64,000 nt of DNA from Setophaga petechia. Lineage: Eukaryota; Chordata; Aves; Passeriformes; Parulidae. Location of the stretch: NCBI GenBank assembly GCA_024362935.1, contig JANCRA010000019.1, positions 1,394,001-1,458,000 on the forward strand, in the 5' to 3' direction. Made by a program: the position numbers and the translations under genes. Shown here one piece after another: positions 37,146 to 51,092 of the stretch. Position 1 is the stretch's first letter. Each line of letters starts with the position of its first letter. A model generated the notes under the pieces. The model had not been told where the DNA came from. It was given only the letters and a program-made list of their open reading frames with translations, and did not search any database.

Positions 37146-38592
37146 CACTGCTTTTTGCCATCTAGTGATGGCAAAAAATTATTTATTTGTAGCAGGTACC
37201 TGACCAGCTGAACAGCCAAATCTTCACCTGAGTACTAGAACAAAAGCTTTTGTTATTCAATCAAGGAGGGAATAAAATATATGTTTAATTGCTATCTAAT
37301 TTGCTAGTTTGCTATTTTGCTGCAGGGAAGCTCTGCTGTTTCAAGCTGTTTCTTGAGATGTAACAGTGTTCTTTTCTTTCATAAACTACTCAAGCATTTA
37401 TCTACCTCTTCTAGGCTGTTAGAGCATGGTAACCATTGTAATATCAGAAAACTCTCAGTATGTCTTTGGTCAAGGTGGGTAGCATCTGTCACACATTTTC
37501 TCCCTTCATCCACTGGAGGAGAAGTGTTTCTTTACAAATGCATGCACACCACTTTTGAAAATTAATTTTCATCCTCCTTATGATATAATTTATATGTCAA
37601 TTGAAGACATAATATCACAGATATAACCTTCCTCTCAGATGGAAGTAGGATGACACAGTAACAGTTGGTAGCCTAAGAAAGGTGAGTCAAATTATTTTAA
37701 AAAGCAAGAATAGATGACCTACTAATTAAACATGGGCAACAGCCCTGCATTGGTACTTGAACCCCTTTGCAACTTATTTTACTAGAACTCAATAAACACA
37801 GAAATATTCTTCATGATTTGTAAAAGCTTTCTTATTCTCATGTATTTTCAGTTAACTGCAGGTAGAATTACATTATCGCATTTAAGTATTTAGTATTTAT
37901 TATGCTTTTCTTCGTGGTTTTAAATGAGAAGATCAAAAGGTCAAAAAAACTAGAACACCAGGATATCATAACTGCTGCCAGTTTATAGTTTCCTTTTCTA
38001 TATAGTTTTTTTTTCCTTTAATTATTATTATATCATTCTTATAAGATCTCCTCTTCTGGTCTAACCTACTTCTTGCTAGAGTTGGAAAAGGCCCAGATCA
38101 CAGGTGATGCTGCCCCAGCTACTCAGTGTCCTACTCTCTGCAGTAATCACTTAATGGATATTAAAGACCAGGACAGAATTTGATGGCTCCCAAGAGAATT
38201 ATGTTCCTCAGCACTTGTAAAACTCCAGAAAGCTGAACTTTTGCATTTGAATGTAGGTTAAAATGTCAAATGTAACTTTCCAAATTACTGACGGAAGTGT
38301 AAGGATGTATTGCACTGTGGGATTGTAACCCTGACTTCAACATGTGGGCAAAGTTAGTATTATTAACTAGTTCTTGGTATTTTTCAGGTTTTTTAGAAAG
38401 GTCTTCTGAATCCTAACATTTCATGTTAGATTTGTCTGTAAATTCCCCTGACAGTTTTTCTGGGACCTCTAATAGATATTCTCTGCCAAATGTTGTTATG
38501 CAACATCTGAAGCCTTGCCTAAGTCTTCACATACTGCTGGAATGAGGAGTGATGCAGGGCTGTAAAATGTTTTTGGGCTTTTCCTGGCCTTT

Positions 38593-39102
38593 TCATCCTC
38601 CCCCAAGGGAAGGAGCAGGGAGGGAAACTCCCTCACATTCGTTTGTCTGTTTCCTTCTTTCCAGTGGACTTGACACTCTTTCACACAATTGAAGGGGATG
38701 ATTTGGGTTCAGAAAAGATCTTGCAGTCCCACCTTCCTGGGAGATATCATCACAAAAAGCTAAATAAATAGGAATTAAGTGCTGGGAGTAAACAGTGACT
38801 GGACTTTGTCTCCTCCATCTGTCAAACATCAGCTCCTTAATAGGGCCAGCACTGAAGGAGATTAGGTCTTCTAAACCTGGTGTTGGATATTTCCTTTTTT
38901 TGGTTTTGTCTTTGACTCCATTGTGCACTGCAGGATAAGACACCTCTGGGAGGTGACTGTTGTTTTTCTGCCAATTCTCATTTCTCTTGCTTCTGAAGGT
39001 GGGAATTGGAAAAGTTTCCCCCAGCTTCCCTATAGTGAGGAACACCTTTAACAAACACAGCATGGGGGTATGAGGCTCCACAATTGCTCTGCTGAATATC
39101 AT
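38593..39102 (-). other. Longest ORF of the window (169 codons), not supported as a gene
   Basis: This stop-free frame begins with ATG and encodes a basic, polar protein (segments such as KDKTKKRKYPTPGLEDL and MFDRWRRQSPVTVYSQHL). I recognise no domain, signal peptide or membrane segment. A simple estimate for AT-rich random sequence of this length gives a longest expected ORF around 150 codons, so 169 is only mildly unusual. No splice-flanked or conserved context supports translation. I record it so that it can be tested, not as a CDS. Confidence 0.15.
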
Positions 39103-42100
39103 TTGTGCTCACCAGATGTACATGTGCATACATGCACATACCCACACATTCATCCTTCTCCACTATGTAAGAAAAATATTGCAGGAGTAAACTATATAAA
39201 AAATATGACTTTCATTTGAATTCTTTTCAACTAATTGCTCTTTTCTTTAGATAGTTTAAATTCTGACTTCATTGGATCTGATGACATGTTTTTTTTTTTT
39301 ATGTCCAGTCTATTTTTCTATGACTGTTTCAGAATTCTGAGCTTTCATTTCATAAATTTGTGCGTTATCAGTTTTCTCAGTATCATGATAGTTACTTCTT
39401 TTCTATGTATCCTTTAGTGCAGGAATGCAGGACAGAGAATCTTCCACTTTATCCTCATTGTGGATATTGTGCATGCATAAAAATCCAACCCCTTCTTTCT
39501 GCCAGCCACCCTTTCTCCCCACCCCCATCTCACACACTGAATTATTTTCACAGCAGCTGTTCTTGATAACACTTAAAAAGTGATTATATCTGTTGTCAGT
39601 TTGGGCAAATTATTAACATCAAAGCTAACAGCAGGCTCCTTGACATTAAATTTCAAGATTTCCACTAGCAAAGATGGACGAGCCATGGAGAGAAGAGTGG
39701 ATGGAAATGTGAGGGAAATGAAAAGAGAGCAAAATGTGTGGATTAGGGCTGGTTGGGGGGAACTATGACCATAAAATAAAACTCGATAAGAAAATTTCAG
39801 CTTGTATTAGAGATGTTTTATTTTGGTTTTGTTTTTTGTCAATTTTCCATTATACAAATTGTCATTTCAGCAAGGAGCACAGAGATGGGGTGAGACCCAA
39901 AGCCTAGCCTGTGCAGAGCTGCAGAGGGGGTAGGAAAATTATTACCTATTTAAACCTTTTTTTTCAACTTGTACCTCAGCTGTTACAGCAAGCTAATACA
40001 GTCACCTCTTGTTTAAAAACAGCTTGCTGTTATTATGGGTTATTCAGAAAAGAGTTTCATGACTGATTTCATAAAGCAAGAATATATTGCATTCTAAAAG
40101 ATGAACGATGAAGATAAATTGGGATGTGTCTAAGTGAAATTAAAAATTATTACTTGTACAAAATTTAGAGTGTGCCTGCCTGTACCACCAAATTTGCAGT
40201 TAACACTGTTAGGAATTAAAGGTACGTAACTGATAAAGATGGATGTCTCACTTTCTTGGTTCCAACCTGTGCAGTTTAAAATAAATATTATAATAATTGA
40301 TCTCTGGGAATGATGTGTATGTGGTAAATGACTCTTGATGTACGACACCAACTTCCTGATCTTGGCACTGATGGATGAGATTATTCTTCCTAAAATGAAA
40401 AGTTGGTCAAAGTTTCAGTTACACTTATCACACCTCCACAGACAAAGCACCATGAAAATAAATTCAACACTATTCAGCTACCACAAACTTGGCATTAATA
40501 TACACCTAAAAAGAGATTTAATCAAAACTCTGAGAGTGAAATGGGCACTATTTCATATTAAGTCCTGAATATATTACTCTGTGGCATTAAATGTTAAATG
40601 CACACTTCTTTTTATTTCAGAGCATTTGTTGCTATATTGCCTCCTCTGGAATCAATTGAACCATAAGTGGAATTCGTGCAGAGCCATAAAGCACCTTGGG
40701 GAATCCCACAGGAAAATATTCTACTGCAGAAAAGAAAAATTCCTTGCTTTCTCATTCACAACTTACACAGTTTTTTGGTACCAGGAAACACCACTAGGCA
40801 GGGTTTCACCTATTATTCTCCCCACCGGTTACTAATTATACATATTCAGTGTAAATGTAGAAGATGATGTGATGTTTGCAGCAGTGGAATTTTCCTACCA
40901 AAAAAAGTGGAATTCATGGAGGATTTTTTTATAGATCTATCCTTTTCCTTCCCTTCAGGAAACAATATAAAAAAAGGAAACTCAGGCCTGCAATTGAATA
41001 AAAGTTTTTCCTAAATGACTTTAGAAACCACCTGCTGCAAGATATTTCATGTCTATTCCAGGTATTTTCCTTTTATATCTGATTTAATAATGGATACTTC
41101 CTTAGATTTATAAATGTCTAATTCCTTGGGAAATTTTTACAGGAGCTACAAATTACAGGAAATTCAACCTAATCCTTCTCAAGAGATGATTTCAAAGAAA
41201 TACTCTCTCCAGGCTTTTCACAGAGCAGGGCAGGAATTGGTGGTAGGAAGAAACTGATCATCAGTAATGATCTCACATGTCACAGTTTTTCAGAAATAAA
41301 TCTGTTTGTGGTGCAACATTTTTGTTATTAGTGCTTTAGTGCTTCTTGGGCAGGCATTTCCATTATGATGCCTGCAAGAATTTTGCCTGATCAGTAAAGG
41401 TCAATATTAAACTTAGTAAACTAATAGATAGAAGTAAATCTCTATGAAGAGATTGTCTTCTAAAGTTAGTTTCCTCTCTACTCTCTTTTCCTATGTGAAA
41501 TGTAAGATGAATACATTCTGTCTGAAGGATTTAAAATGCTTCCCTGGTCTGTATGAAGTAGCAATATCTCTTCTCAGACTTCCTCTATACTGAATTTGTA
41601 ATCAGGCTAAGGAGAATTAATAAGACCCCTCTGGACTTTTACTGAAGTTTCAGTTTGCACACACCAAGCCAAGGCCTCTTTTTCAACCTATGAATAATAA
41701 TAATAATTTGTTGTATTTCATTTAACAACGTGAATCAGAGTCAGTTCATTTGTAATTGATGCAAAAATACCTCTACAATTTTTCATGACTATTAAATCAT
41801 ACAAGACTAATTTATATATTCAATTACACTCATACTAAAAAATTTAATACAGCTCAGAAATCACATCTTCTTCCTAGTATGGTAAAAGAATTCTTCATAT
41901 ACAGAGAAACTATGGAGTTTATTCTCAGAGGTTACTCACCAGACCCTAGATCGGACTACCCTTGAAAACAGGTGCACCATTTCAGTCAGATGATTCTTAA
42001 AAATTACTAAAAATTAAATTCTAGAAGGCATGAAGATAAGTTTGACTTGGAACTGAGTGGATCTTTTTTCTCGAGTTTTCTCTTTGTTCCTTTCTGCCTA

Positions 42101-45100
42101 ATTTAATGTATTTTACATTTTCAATGTGCTGCAAATTTTCTATTTTAAAGAATTTTTTAGTGCCTGCATTTCTCAGAAAAAATATTCCATAAGTAAAAAC
42201 GTATTTATTTGAAATATCCAGACTTTGGGATCATGGTGGGATGCATTGAATGTTCTGTTCAGCTACATAATGGCTATACAGTCTATATACTTATGTCATA
42301 TTTAGTAAATCTGCTTTTAGAAGAATTGGTAAACAATCACAATCCGCTATTTTCAAATTATTTTCCAGAAAAAAAATAGTCAGCTGCAAATATATTTAGC
42401 ACATTTTCAAGTAATTTTATTTTTAAAGTGACTAATTTTAATGTTGGTAGTTAGAATTCAAAAATCAACACTGCAACAGATGTTAATATCCACCAAATAA
42501 GATGAGATGGGAAAGGGTTGATATCCATAGAAGTGAAATTTACACCAGATCCTGTGTTTAGAAACACAAATAAAATCCTGGAACAATGAGTTTTTACAAA
42601 GACTGTGAAATCTCTCTGATGAAATCAGTAATCTCAGTTTTATTGTATCTGACATTTCTATAAAAAAAATTAACCTATCTAATGTAAAGGAAATGTAGTC
42701 TATTCAAGAAATGAACCTGCTGAAATATAGTTGAGACTTTCACAAAGAGTAATATCTCTTGGAAATCTGCTCAACAGTGGTACAACTTCAGAATGAGCTG
42801 AAGAAGGCACAGAATTACTCAGGTTAAACCGGTATTTATCATCTCAAGAATATTTTAGCAAAGACAAAAATTCAATACGAGCATACATTTGACCTTTGAA
42901 TACACTAAATCATCCTTTGATAGTATTGTACTTCAGCGTGGTCTTCTAACCATGGTGCAACAGTAAAGCACAGCTCTCTGTTTGGCATTCACATGGAGGA
43001 TGAAGAGGCTAAATACCAGAAAACCTTTTTGAGATGGTGTTTATAGACACTGTACAAGCAGATGAAAAAAATTTGCATGTTTGGCTCTGTGTTTCTACAA
43101 CTACAGGCCAGATGGTAGCAAGATGCTTTTTTTTTTAAACCATATAGAATATCAGAGGGCATTAATCAAAGTGGCAATATACAGAAAACAAAGAACATAA
43201 TCTTCTGATAAAGAATGAATAAAACCCCGAACAAAGCCAGCAAGAGCCCTAGCATAAGCCCTGCTTCTAAATCTAATAATAATGGGATTTAACAGCCAAA
43301 AATACCCACTCAAGCCATATAGGCTTCCTACGTGTGGACTAACATGTAGGACAACTGAATTGTTTAGAGGCAAAAGAAAACAGAAGTGAGTGAATTAATG
43401 TCTCCCATCCAATGAGTTTTCCTGTGAAATACATCTCTGTCTGTCCCTGCAAACATATGGGGGGACACATCTAGCCTGACCCTGAAGCATCACTGTTACA
43501 TATTACACAAGTGGCTTTCAGAAGCTGAACTTATAGGAGGATGCAACTCATGTTCGTAAAACATTATCTTATATAGAGATGCTTTGAAATGAGGAAGTGC
43601 TGTTTCCACATCTTGAGAGGCAAAGGCCTGAAAAATCAAAGCTGTATCTAAAAAATGTAGTCTCAAATGCTAAGCCTTGCCAAGGAATTTGAAATCAATC
43701 TTAGGATGGTGAGCTAAGTACAGGACTCTGACTACAGAACCATTTTATAATAGCACTGCCCCAGGAAGGTTATGTATACAGCCAGCTATTATGGGACAAA
43801 CAGAGCACACCATGCCATGACATGCTGTATTATTTCTTCATTTCTAAGCTTTCCTCATCTCAATCATTTCTTTTGCACTCACTCTGCCATGTTAAATGAA
43901 AGGATTATGAAGTTTGGATCCTTTTTTTGGCTTTGCAAGTCAGAGGAGGGAGAATATTTTTGTTTCTAGCGAGAGGGTAGAAAAAAAATCCATAAGTTTA
44001 GAAAATGGGTGTCCTCAACACATTTATAATATATAAGACATTTTAAATATAAGAAGCCCAGATGTATTCAATTTTTTTTCTACCTTTTCAAAGAACTTAT
44101 CTGAAACTTCAAATATTTTTTTATTAACACTTTCATTAGAATTATCCAAACTAATTAGTTGAGTAGCGAAATCACCTTGATGTGATATGGCATGCACAGA
44201 ATGAAAACGTTTTAATAAAACCTAATAAAAAAAGGACAGATTTTTCTGAGAACCGAGCAGTAGCTAAGAAAAACCTAACAGCAGCAACAAAAACTTCAGG
44301 TAAGTTCTCATATAAAATTGTTTCCCATCTCAGAAGTATCAGAATAGGAAAAGTAATGTTATTCTTGCTAGAATTTTTTATGGCACAGAAAATAAATATT
44401 CATTATTTGAATTTTTTTTTAATTTTAAACCTATATTAAATAATAGTTTTTTGGTTTTAAATTAATAATAATAAATTATAGAAGCAGAAATAAATTTTCT
44501 GCCACACAGGAAAATAAAATAAACCAAACAAAGGTTTTCTCTAAAATTATGAGTTAACGCTGTGCCTATGTACACAAATAACTAAAAGGGAATAGTTTAA
44601 CAAGGACATAAAAAGTTCCTCCAGTTAAGAAATTAATCCTGAAAAATAAGTATAAGAATGATTTAGTGCAATATGAAATATTCTGTTTTGTTGGCTACTT
44701 GTGTTTTATATAGACTCTTATGTTTGGAGGGGACAAGAAATAATAAGATCAAATAAGCAGGAACCACGTCTGATCTTGGTATTACTGAGATGCATTGAAC
44801 AAAGTTTTTTCCTTTTTTTTTGCCTCCCTCAGTCCACATTTCTCCTCCTTCCAAACCCTCTCCCCTGATTCAAATACCATAAGATCTTCTCAAAAGATGG
44901 ACAAGTGAAATCTTCCTCTTATTTGAGGACAAGGAGGGCTTTAGGTTTATAGAAAGGGAAAGAAAAGAGGGTCACTTTCTGATAGTAATTCTCCTTTGTC
45001 ACGTGCAGGGAGCTCTGCAAGAGGTGCAATCCACTGAGGGAAAGGTGTTAAGATGAAAACAGTGTGCAATGGTCAAATATACATTATGTGGTGGTTGGTC

Positions 45101-48100
45101 TCATGGGACATATACTACCGTGTTACCAGTTGCTTGTTTTGCAGCAGAGCATGCCCCTGGGATTTGCCAAATCAGTGAGGCAAACGGCTGGCACCTGTGA
45201 GCCACAGCATTCAGAAACTCAGTCTGCTGTGATTTACATCTCACTGCCACAGAAAGGTAAAACTAGCCAGGATTTAAAAAGCTTGAGGTATACAGGGGAA
45301 ACTTCTTAGACATAATCCTCTTTTACTGGAATATGTCCCAAGATCTAACTCATTCAGACACAAATGCAAGCCTTGATCATCACCTTTTTTGTATTTCAGT
45401 GTCATTGACGTTGTTATATTTTTTGATCTTGTAGCTATTTTGTTCTTCAAAGATAGCAAATTAGGTGTGATTCTTGACTCATAAACTATAGCTTTTGAGA
45501 AGCACAGACTCTTACCTAATCTCTCTACTACAATTTTTCAAGCAGCAAATTATGAACTGAAATGAACCATACAGTCAGTCCCATGGTGAATTTCTTAAAA
45601 TAATCCATCATCCAAGCAGTATATACATTTCCAAAACTTAGATTCTTGTGAGAAGGTTCCTATGTACCATAAGAGTCTGGACTGTCTTGATTGACAATGT
45701 GACAATATAGAATGGAAAAAAAAAAAAAGAGAAGATTTGCAGAAATCCATCACTTAGAAGGTTTTATAGGTTTGGATATTCTGACACTGAATTATAATGC
45801 AGGGTAATCCTTTCAAAATGACAGAATGACTCACTGCCAAGAAAAAATGCCTGAATGAATATGAAAAGTTTAAGGTGACAGCAGCCCCCTTCATGAATGC
45901 ATGCTACCAGGTGGCAAATGTGACTTTAAAAAAACAGAGGATCCAGGTATTTACAGAATTATTACTACACACAAAGATAGTTTGGACATAAGATTACAGT
46001 CAATATCTCTTTAGGGGGAAATGAGGTTAAAATGTTTAGAGCCTTAAATAAGAGATGGAAGCCATAATTCTACAGAGAAAAAAAATGTTTCTCTGACTCT
46101 CTGGTATTACATATCACATATCAAACACACACATAAGGGGATGAAACTGGGAGAGAAAGTCTGTGCAAAAGTATTTTGACTATTCAAATGTTTACTGTGA
46201 ATGAAACAAATAAGATGCAGAAGATTTTGATAGAACAAGTAAGTCAAAGGTGTTCAACATTCACTGCAGTTTGTACCATCTCTCTAGCCTGGAGTGATAG
46301 CACAGGCCCAAGTATTACCTATATTTCATCCCGTGGAGTGGTACAGGGCTACAAACACAATTCCAGTATATAATATTTATAAGGGATAGCAAATAGAAAC
46401 TAGCATGGTTGCTCCAGCCCCATGGAGTGCAGCTTGTTTTTCAGATCCTCCCCTACTTGAATGCTGTCAGTTTGATCTTTGCTCTACCTTTGCTCGATGT
46501 GCTGAATGTTTAACATACCCAGTTATTAAATGGCAGATTTAAAGCCTCCTTTTATGCTCTTCCCTGTTTTCCAAGTGGATAAAAAACTCCAGCTGATTTC
46601 CCTACGCTAATCACCTACTCATTTAGGGACATTTTCATGAAAGATATCACCAGGGTATAAAACGGTTGTCAGAGTTAGAAATACAGAATTCTATCAACTC
46701 ATCTCTTTTCTCTGTGTTTGTGTCTTTTAAGTTTGTGTGGCTGTAGGATGACTGATTTCTTCTTCACTGCTGGTCATAATTATGGAGTTGCTTGTAGAAA
46801 TATCTAATTATGTTTGGACGCTTTACAGTTTACTCGAGAAAAATTTAGTGAATGTGGTCTGATCTCCCAAAACCATTGTTTAATAGCAGCCAATGATAAG
46901 CATCATATAATTATCTATATTTCAGGTACTGGGGATACCATTACCATCACAAGATGACACTGGGCACTGTAGGTTTGCACCACAAATAGGTAATAGATAA
47001 GTTGTAGATTTTTAGAGCACCTTGGAGGAGAAAAAATCCCTTGCCACAGTTATTAATAGGTTTAGTTCAAAAAGAAAGAAATCAGATAACACTTGACCCT
47101 TCTTTGCTAATCCCAGATCATAGCCATATTGGGAAAAAAAAATATTACTCCTTTATAATCTATTTCTAGGAATGCAGGATGGTAACCTCAGGGAAAATTG
47201 CAGGCAAGACAAAAGAATACAAATAATTCCTGGAGCCTATGAACTAATGAATGTGGTGTCCTATAGAATTATGTCACTTTGAGGTGCCTAAGAAGATATG
47301 AGCCTTGTCTGAAGGTTTTGTTTTGATTCTGGCACTTGTGTGTTTTGGCTCTACAGGATACTAAGAGTTTCTTTTTTTTTCTTCCTGACTATTTTAGCTC
47401 ATTTTCTAGTACCATTAATTATCTTTGCAGCAAATTCTGTTTGTTAGAATTTTGTCAGAATTGAGAGAACAGACATGTGAAACATGAATGGCCAGTTATA
47501 ATCATATATACTGTTTATCCAAAGGAATTCAAGCTAAAAAGCAAAAGGATTAATAATAATGGGGAGTATTTGGCAAAGACAGTGCATGGAGACTGAATGG
47601 AATTACATGCCTGTGAGTAGGAGGAAATTTGTACTACCCACACATATTTGTCTTTTGATAGCCATGTGATCAGTTTAGTCCGTACATCTGCATATGTCTT
47701 TCAGATGTTCAACCTCATTAAAAGCTTCTCTTTTAATGAATACTTCTTCTTCCTGTTGCATTATTTTTCCAGTAATAGAATTAGAATTAGAGGGGCAGCC
47801 TTCATGATTCCCAGCTGCCTTTTGCTGACTTTATCCTTGCAAGGTATTCTCCTGTTTCCTAATTTTATTTGCAAAGAGCATGAGTGAAAGGACCCCAAAA
47901 TTTCCTTGGAGAGAGTTTCACAAGGTCTAAATGATTACATTCTAAAGCATACTAAGAGGGGCATTTTTTCCCTCCTGTTCTGATACAAATTAGTCCTTTG
48001 TGAATTTAATAAAACTAAAATTGCCCAAGGTTTTTAGGAAGATTTCTGAACATGCTTTTCATGAGGTGATGAGATCTTTTCTGTACAGTCTGTAAGAAAA

Positions 48101-48649
48101 CAGAAATGAAGAGGCCTAATTTATATCTCTTTTTTTAGAAGTGGCTACTCTCTATTATATTTCCAGAAGAAATAGAAAATACATTTTTGATTGGTAATTA
48201 TATGTTTTTCCCATGCCAAATGTTTTCTCAGAAAAAGATAAACTCTCAGGAAAGGAATGTTTACTTTTGAGTGTAATGCACTTGGAAAATAATCTAACCA
48301 TTATTTTAACTATCTGGTTGCTGAATGGGAAGCCACAAATACTCCCATAATGCTGACTCTCAGTGTTTATGACCCAAGAATTTCCAGGAGGGTAAGAAAT
48401 CATGAGAACAATTCTTCCAAAACAAAACCCCCAGACACTCTGGGAATCTCCATTTCACTGAGTCATCTGGAATTTAAGACATGAATGGGAATCACAGCCC
48501 ACAGACTCCTACAGCTGTATAACAGATCTATTTACTTGCAAAAAGTAGACAGTGAAAAACTTTGTGATCTTTGATTATGATTGAAATCTCATTTAAGCGT
48601 TTTCCAAAGGAAGACCTCATTAGTCAGAAGTTTAGGTTTAAACTTTCTT

Positions 48650-48800
48650 AAAAAACCACACCCACGCAACCCCTCTAAAACACCCCTACCAAAACAAATC
48701 CCCTCTGAAAAACCCCCAAAACAAACACGAAACGCAAAACAAAAATCCAACAAAGAAAATCCTTTTCTTCTCAATTACTATTTTTGAAAAAAAAAAAAAA
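48650..48800. repeat. A/C-rich, G-depleted tract followed by A14
   Basis: Positions 48650-48762 hold only about five G and eight T in 113 bases, the rest being A and C in irregular AAAAC/CCCC arrangements. A 14-nt A run follows at 48787-48800. Long overlapping ORFs on both strands (68 and 61 codons) arise from the absence of stop-forming bases. It is probably a decayed simple repeat. Confidence 0.75.
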
Positions 48801-51092
48801 GTCTCATGAAATGGAAGTTAGAACTTCTGATTAGTTCTTATAGATTTTAAGTAGTAGAACAAGTATAGAAAAAATAGAAATTCAGAAGAAATTAGAATCT
48901 AATTTTGAGATTGAACTATTGTCTAAAATTGAAATAAATTTACTTCAACTACCTCCATTGTTCTACACTTTGACCCCATAGCAAAGGTACTCATGTACTT
49001 GTTACTTGCTTTGCTTTTTAAAAAAGGACATTTTTGAAAATCATGGGAAGGTCTTTCCATGTTCAGTTTTGCAATGTTAATAAGTATTAGTAAAAGTATT
49101 TTAACCTATTTAGCCTTTTGAAACCCATTCTTCATGATTACAGATTTAATTTCACAACGATATAATGATCTACAGAGTCCAGCATCTGTTTCCTTATTTT
49201 TTTCTTTTCCCCTTAATACAGGTAAATATTCTGCTTTTCAGTTTGTTTAACTAAGGCTCAGCTCCACTCTCTTCTGAATCTGACTCTGTCTCCTGGCCCT
49301 CACCTGCACCAGTTGGTGACTGGAGATCCACCCCAAAGGCACCATCCCTCTCAGCAAAGCTACAGTCAGGCTTCCTCGGTTTTTTCCCTTATCAGTGTGA
49401 TGAAAAGATTCTAGCTTCTGAAATGTGTGGTAAGGGCATGATAGCCACTAACAAAAAATATGCAAGCTTGACAGAAGTCCTTTTGTATGTCCCTGGCAAA
49501 TATTTGCAGAAAATGATATCACTTTATTTGTACACTACTGTCAACTGCATTATAAGTTTTATCTGTCAGTTGAACTTAAACAAGCTTATTACAAACCTTG
49601 TAATGCAGACAAACACAGATTTCTTATATCTAGCAAGACAAACACAGATTTCTTATATCATATTAAACAGTTAATTAAAAAACAAATATAATCATTAGCT
49701 ATGAATCCATACTGATCCTGTCAATACTGCTCAAAATATGACTTCATTTGTGTTCATGTCTCTGCAGTTTCTCGAGGTCTCTGTAACACACATCCCTACA
49801 TATTTTACATGGGTGCCAAAGGTGGGAATGACACTACCTCATTTAGATGAGACTTTTAGGGGATCTCACAGCCAAGATTTGAGTGTTCACTCTACACAGC
49901 TACTAACAAACACAGGAACAGTTAATTCTAGACACCTTCTCCTTACACATTAGTACATTTCTTGCATTGGCAGGTTGATTTTTTCTATTGTTCTAAATCT
50001 CAAACCATTTGGTTCTGCAGGCTCCCTGAATTAATCTAATACCTTTGAAAGTAAGACAAAATTTTGTCTCACCATCTTCAAATATATTTAGTGGAGACCA
50101 GAAATTTTAGAAGGCCTTTCTTAACAGAACTACAGGGCTGATCTAACCAGATTATGACAACATTAGATTTATCTCAGGAAAAACTGGAATATATTATTTA
50201 GATAGACATTGTGTTACTGACAGTCTTTCCTTCTTCTTCTTTAATTCAAAAAGTAATTAATATATTATTTTTATGATAACATAAGCTACCAAAGTTAAGT
50301 TACAGAAGAGTTTATATACTTTAAGGAAAATATTTACATTTTTACTTTAGCTAAAAATAGTCTGTATTTCAATAGAGATCAAGACTTCAGCTCTGAGGCA
50401 AGATTTTTGCTTACTTTGGGAATATGCTGAACTTCCAGGATGTAATATTCTGCTGGTTTAGAGTGAAATCAGAAACTATTCAGTAACTAGCCAGCAAAGT
50501 CAAGAACAACAATAATTCCAAATATTTTCAGAAAATAAATCTTCTCAGATACTATTCCCCTACTCATAACCCAATATCAAAGGATGTATTCCTGATTCAA
50601 TTTAAATACTACTAACTTTCAAAAAAGCCCCTGGAAGCAATTTGTAACCACATCTCATATTCTCAGCTATCCCTTTTGTGTAGCCAAACTAATCCTTACT
50701 CTGACCAAGCAATAAATAACATGCTTATTGTGTTAAAATCTTTTCAGTGATGATGTAAATCTAAAAAGAATGTGGAGCGTAAATTTCCCACTTAGAGTAA
50801 CTGGTCACTATATTCAGAAACAGCTCTGCTGATGGCAAAAGGCCTTTTAATGTGTTCCCACAGCTTGCTGGAAATAGTTATTTAAAAGTCTCCCAACTGC
50901 ATATAATTGTGCTGAGCTAGTTTCAGCTTGTTGTCATAACTTCCTCCTAAAGACAGAAAAAAACCCCAAACCTACAAACCTCAGAGAGTTCCAAATTGTG
51001 TCATAAGACTCAGGAATCCTGAATTGCAATTTCTGCTGGAGAATCCTCTTGTTAAAATGCCAAGTTCAGAACTGACTTAGAGAAAATTTTCC
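48801..51092. other. Non-coding stretch with no supported gene
   Basis: AT-rich sequence with a small C-rich patch at about 49258-49380 and a 24-bp tandem duplication at 49607-49659. No recognisable gene. Confidence 0.55.
49607..49659. repeat. 24-bp tandem duplication, period 29
   Basis: The 24-mer that starts agacaaacacag and ends cttatatc occurs exactly at 49607-49630 and 49636-49659. The copies are identical, so the duplication is recent or selectively neutral and young. Confidence 0.9.

Larger units (their letters stand above)
36473..48649. other. Non-coding stretch with no supported gene
   Basis: About 12 kb of AT-rich sequence in which I recognise no gene, RNA gene or large interspersed repeat. 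It includes a 16-bp direct repeat at 37109-37145, short homopolymers near 36890, and the longest ORF of the window at 38593-39102 (-), which is listed separately. The low repeat content is typical of birds. Confidence 0.5.

Noticed and set aside
43152..43373. 73-codon minus-strand ORF with hydrophobic segments and a G-poor + strand, considered as a mitochondrial insertion
   Set aside because: I could not match it to any mitochondrial gene in order or reading frame, and the skew alone is weak evidence.
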